Positions 6,771 to 9,167 of a stretch of 9,167 nt of DNA are shown here, piece by piece. The stretch comes from PWND01 sp964614525 (GTDB lineage Bacteria; Bacteroidota; Bacteroidia; Bacteroidales; UBA7960): NCBI GenBank assembly GCA_964614525.1, contig CAZTPA010000090.1, positions 1-9,167 of the forward strand, in the 5' to 3' direction. The notes under the pieces are model-generated. The model searched no databases and had not been told where the DNA came from. It was given only the letters and a program-made list of their open reading frames with translations. Made by a program: the position numbers and the translations under genes. Position 1 is the stretch's first letter, and every line of letters begins with the position of its first letter.

Positions 6771-7503
6771 ACATATTTAAGTAATAATCTTTTGCCAGTT
6801 CCTTATAATCAACTGTGTATTCATGGCGCCTGCCTGTTTCAATAGAAATTTCTTTTGTTCTTAATTCTTCGGTTTTTAGGGATAAGGCGTTTATAATCCT
6901 GTGTGCCTCCTTGTCAGGATTTGGTTTAATTATCCATTTTTCTATAATATGCAAAGCATGTATTCTTGCCAAATCTGTAATAATATTATTTTGATTAGCA
7001 GGAGTTATTAATAAAAAGGAACCGCTGTCAGTAAGCAATTTTTTTGCTCTTGCAAATAATTCTTTTAAGGGCAGCAAATCAGAATGTCTTGCCACATCTC
7101 TTTGAATATCATTTGATTTTAAACTATTATGAAAAAATGGAGGATTACAAACAATAAGGTCATATTTTTTATTGCATGCATAAGCAAAATCCTGAAACGA
7201 AATATTGTGGAGTGAGATTTTGTCCCGCCACTTACTGTTATTTATATTTTCATGAGCATCAATACATGCCTTAGAATCAATTTCAATGGCATCTATTAAA
7301 GCATCTTGTTTTTGTGCAATCATCAATGCAATTATTCCCGAGCCTGTTCCAATATCCAATACAGTTGAGCAATTTTGCACAGAAGCTATACTTCCCAGCA
7401 AAACGCCATCAGTACCAATCTTTTGTCCGCAATTATTATCAGTAACACTAAATTGCTTAAATCTAAAAATATGTTTTTTATCGTCTGACTTACAGGTCTT
7501 CAT
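6769..7503 (-). CDS. trmN6: tRNA1(Val) (adenine37-N6)-methyltransferase
   Basis: The product (also called YfiC) transfers a methyl group from SAM to N6 of adenine 37 in tRNA1(Val), next to the anticodon. The 244-residue length is normal. FRFKQFSVTDNNCGQKIGTD at 13-32 is the characteristic family N terminus, followed by GVLLGS. Residues 48-60 (VLDIGTGSGIIAL) are the SAM-binding motif I, AIEID at 72-76 is the acidic motif that contacts the ribose, and NPPF at 120-123 is the catalytic motif of N6-adenine methyltransferases. The start overlaps the end of rimM by 14 bp, showing tight coupling in the rpsP-rimM-trmN6 operon. Many other bacteria have trmD after rimM, so here a different anticodon-loop methyltransferase fills that place. 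Confidence 0.93.
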   Translation of the reverse strand: MKTCKSDDKKHIFRFKQFSVTDNNCGQKIGTDGVLLGSIASVQNCSTVLDIGTGSGIIALMIAQKQDALIDAIEIDSKACIDAHENINNSKWRDKISLHNISFQDFAYACNKKYDLIVCNPPFFHNSLKSNDIQRDVARHSDLLPLKELFARAKKLLTDSGSFLLITPANQNNIITDLARIHALHIIEKWIIKPNPDKEAHRIINALSLKTEELRTKEISIETGRRHEYTVDYKELAKDYYLNM

Positions 7504-8029
7504 TTAGATATATGTCAATGAGACCATCCGGAGCATTATAATGAATAATTTTGTTCTTGCGATCAACAGAAATAATAAAATCATCCTGAATCGGAAGTAA
7601 AACTTCTTTTGTTCCTGAAAAAATCTGGAATAGGGGATTGGCTCCAACATCAATAATATCTTTTATCTTTCCAATACAACCGTGATTTTTGTCATTTAAC
7701 TCAAAATCTTTCACTTCATGAAAATAAAACTGATTGCCGGAAAGCTTAGGCAGAGATTTTAAGGGTAGGTATAACTCACAGCCAATTAATGACTGTGCTT
7801 GTTCTTCATCATTTATATCTTCAAACTTTGCAATTAGCTGATTTGATTTGGAATGTGCCTGAATTTTTTCAAAAAAAAATGGAATCAGCTTGTTATTTTT
7901 ATTAACAAATACTGATTCCATTTCTATATATTTCTGAGGTTCATCTGCGTCAATAAAAAGTATTACTTCTCCTTTATAACCGAAGTTTTTAGATACATAT
8001 CCAAGTAAATAACAATCATCAAATTTCAC
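7490..8029 (-). CDS. rimM: Ribosome maturation factor RimM
   Basis: RimM binds ribosomal protein uS19 and assists assembly of the 30S head. The length, 179 residues, fits the family. The N-terminal RimM barrel is marked by LLGYVSKNFGYKGEV at 8-22 and by FEDINDEEQAQSLIGCELYL at 69-88. The C-terminal PRC-barrel starts at FYFHEVKDFEL (101-111) and continues through GKIKDIIDVGANPLFQI and EVLLPIQDDFI. The gene is 61 bp downstream of rpsP and overlaps trmN6 by 14 bp. The rpsP-rimM order is conserved across bacteria and supports the call. No separate promoter was found in the 61-bp gap. Confidence 0.95.
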   Translation of the reverse strand: MKFDDCYLLGYVSKNFGYKGEVILFIDADEPQKYIEMESVFVNKNNKLIPFFFEKIQAHSKSNQLIAKFEDINDEEQAQSLIGCELYLPLKSLPKLSGNQFYFHEVKDFELNDKNHGCIGKIKDIIDVGANPLFQIFSGTKEVLLPIQDDFIISVDRKNKIIHYNAPDGLIDIYLNEDL

Positions 8030-8090
8030 CTGATTATTTTTTATTTGCTAAGATTTTACTTGTGATATTGACGAACTTAAACATGAAAAA

Positions 8091-8807
8091 CTATTCGTTT
8101 TCCTTTTTTTCAGAATCTTTTGCTTCTTCTTCCTTTGGCTCCTCAGATTTTGCTTCTTCTTTTGCTTCTTCAGCAGGAGCTTCTTCTTTCTTAGGTTCCT
8201 CAGCTTTTGCTTCTTCCTCTTTCTTAGCTTCTTCTTTTACCTCTTCAGCGGGAGCCTCATCTTTCACTTCTTCAGTAGCCGGACTTTCTTCGGTTTCTTT
8301 TTCAGCTTCTTCAGCAGGAGCTTCTGCTTTAGCTTCTTTTTCACTTTCAGCAGCTAGTTTTTTGGCAAGTGCTTCTTCGCGGGCTTCTCTAACTTTTTTC
8401 TCTTCTTCTAAACGTTTTTTGTCTAATTCTTTTTTGGAAAGAGTCGCGTCTTTTGCTGCTTGCTGAATTTTTTCTTCTTTATCTTGTAACCATGCCTGAA
8501 ACTTTTCTTCAACTTGGTTTTCTGTAAGAGCGCCTTTTTTCATACCTCTCAACAAATGATCTTTTAATAACACTCCTTTGTGAGAAAGGATGGATCTTGC
8601 TGTGTCAGAGGGCTGAGCACCAGCCTGCAACCAATAAAGGGAGCGGTCAAAATCAATTTCAATAGTAGCAGGATGGGTAATCGGATTGTACGTGCCAAGC
8701 TTTTCAATAAACTTACCGTCACGAGGTGCACGACCATCAGCTACAACTAAATGGTAAAAAGCTTGTCCTTTTTTACCTTTTCTTTGCAATCTAATTCTTG
8801 TTGGCAT
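8091..8807 (-). CDS. rpsP: 30S ribosomal protein bS16 with long charged C-terminal tail
   Basis: bS16 is a primary-assembly protein of the 30S subunit body. The ribosomal core covers about residues 1-82: MPTRIRLQRKGKKGQAFYHL, then VVADGRAPRDGKFIEKLGTYNP, and SLYWLQAGAQPSDTARSIL. The E. coli protein has about 82 residues, while this one has 238. Residues 83-120 (KDHLLRGMKKGALTENQVEE and onward) resemble the extension found in other Bacteroidota bS16 proteins. Residues 121-155 look like a charged helix. From 156 to the end is a low-complexity Ala/Glu/Lys/Pro tail with EAPAEE at 162-167, 184-189 and 209-214. It is the first gene of the operon with rimM and trmN6. The ATG at 8807 is preceded by aaaattaaactaaa, with no Shine-Dalgarno sequence. 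Confidence 0.96.
   Translation of the reverse strand: MPTRIRLQRKGKKGQAFYHLVVADGRAPRDGKFIEKLGTYNPITHPATIEIDFDRSLYWLQAGAQPSDTARSILSHKGVLLKDHLLRGMKKGALTENQVEEKFQAWLQDKEEKIQQAAKDATLSKKELDKKRLEEEKKVREAREEALAKKLAAESEKEAKAEAPAEEAEKETEESPATEEVKDEAPAEEVKEEAKKEEEAKAEEPKKEEAPAEEAKEEAKSEEPKEEEAKDSEKKENE
8094..8342 (-). repeat. Low-complexity Ala/Glu/Lys tail region of rpsP with EAPAEE repeats
   Basis: This encodes residues 156-238 of bS16. The unit EAPAEE recurs three times at 22- and 25-residue spacing, each followed by Glu/Lys-rich stretches such as VKEEAKKEEE and AKEEAKSEE. The copies differ in length, so the repeat is irregular, unlike the exact 48-bp repeat in the lipoprotein gene. Confidence 0.8.
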
Positions 8808-8846
8808 TTTAGTTTAATTTTAAATAAAACATTTATTTTTCGGGGT

Positions 8847-8855
8847 GCAAATATC
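8847..8855 (-). promoter_or_regulatory. Putative -7 element of the rpsP operon
   Basis: On the - strand GATATTTGC resembles TAnnTTTG with one mismatch. Its position would give a leader of about 35 nt. The -33 region is T-rich (GTTTTTATA) without a clear TTTG. An 11-bp inverted repeat (tttttttgata at 8861-8871 and tatcaaaaaaa at 8884-8894) overlaps this upstream area and could be an operator, but this is only inference. Confidence 0.35.
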
Positions 8856-9103
8856 AGCTTTTTTTTTGATATATAAAAACTTTTATCAAAAAAAGACAAT
8901 ACTCTGTGGAATAATCATTATTTGATACGCCGGGTATTTTTTGTTTTTAATTTCGCGCAAAGCCGCAATCAACAATTAAGCATATTAAAATATAATTTTT
9001 AGCTTTGTTTCTTTTAATCATTTACCTGCTTTATTTGATTCTAAAGCAAACATTATCCTTTTGTTTAAACCTTAGTAGAAAATCACACAGTCCCATAACC
9101 GGC

Positions 9104-9166
9104 AACCTTATTAAAGATCTTTAATAACATTTTCATTGAAAATATTGAAGAAAAGGTAATAAGGTT
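9104..9166. repeat. 20-bp perfect palindrome nested within an outer inverted repeat
   Basis: The sequence ttattaaagatctttaataa at 9108-9127 is a perfect palindrome. The string aaccttatta (9104-9113) also matches, inverted, taataaggtt (9157-9166). The two pairings share bases 9108-9113, so they cannot form together. Neither is followed by a T-run. What lies right of the window is unknown. Confidence 0.7.
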
Positions 9167-9167
9167 T

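Larger units (their letters stand above)
8808..9167. other. Intergenic region upstream of rpsP, no supported gene
   Basis: All six frames are broken by stops. The longest open stretch at the right edge (- strand, 9166-9083, 27 codons) has no recognisable content. The region holds the rpsP leader and promoter, an 11-bp inverted repeat at 8861-8894, a GC-richer string at 8951-8968 (tttcgcgcaaagccgcaa), and a palindrome cluster at 9104-9166. The GC-richer string resembles, from memory, the CGCGCAAAGCCGCAAAGACGCAAAG family of dispersed repeats seen in several phyla, including Bacteroidota; if so, it is only a remnant. Confidence 0.6.

Noticed and set aside
8062..8466. 134-codon + strand ORF rich in Ser, Ala and Phe
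   Set aside because: It is the antisense shadow of the Glu/Ala/Lys tail of rpsP; GAA/GCT/AAG codons read backward give TTC/AGC/CTT.
9081..9095. Possible IS terminal inverted repeat (gggactgtgtgatttt on the - strand)
   Set aside because: It resembles transposon ends from memory, but there is no matching second end, no transposase fragment and no target duplication in the window.
9083..9166. Partial - strand ORF of 27 codons at the edge ending MKMLLKIFNKVAGYGTV
   Set aside because: Short, with no recognisable motif, and overlapping the palindromes; it cannot be supported without sequence to the right.

Overview
The window looks like chromosomal DNA from an AT-rich member of the Bacteroidota, probably Bacteroidales or a relative. 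The evidence is a type IX secretion (T9SS)-style C-terminal sorting domain, lipoproteins with an acidic patch after the lipobox cysteine, promoters resembling the Bacteroidota TAnnTTTG element, A/T-rich leaders with no Shine-Dalgarno sequence, a MutL with an RAHER-type C-terminal motif, and a bS16 protein with a long C-terminal extension. The species cannot be named from this sequence alone. Every gene here stops with TAA or TAG.

Layout, left to right. (1) Positions 3-2546 (+) hold the 3' part of a large secreted LamG-type surface protein. Its LamG domain is interrupted by an in-frame TGA at 150-152, so the gene is probably broken or the base is an error. (2) Positions 2570-5318 (-) are a likely operon reading leftward: a DUF6580-like membrane protein, an 88-residue single-pass membrane protein, and the mismatch-repair protein MutL. 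A small heptamer-repeat/hairpin element at 4724-4779 separates the first two genes. mutL converges on the surface-protein gene with only 23 bp between stop codons and no visible terminator. (3) Positions 5476-6715 hold two lipoprotein genes transcribed divergently from a 210-bp shared region: a DUF5011-like surface lipoprotein (-) with its own terminator, and a short, very highly charged lipoprotein (+) ending in tandem 16-residue repeats. (4) Positions 6732-8807 (-) carry rpsP-rimM-trmN6, a translation operon: ribosomal protein bS16, the 30S maturation factor RimM, and the tRNA1(Val) A37 N6-methyltransferase. It shares a bidirectional terminator with the charged lipoprotein gene. (5) Positions 8808-9167 are intergenic: the rpsP leader and promoter, a possible dispersed-repeat remnant, and a palindrome cluster at the window edge.

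The housekeeping genes fit together as translation (rpsP-rimM-trmN6) and DNA repair (mutL), while the rest are envelope proteins. I see no defence system, CRISPR array, intact mobile element or RNA gene. The features most worth a second look are the interrupted LamG gene, the long Ala/Glu/Lys tail on bS16, the repeat lipoprotein, the MutL metal-motif substitution, and the intergenic heptamer/inverted-repeat element.
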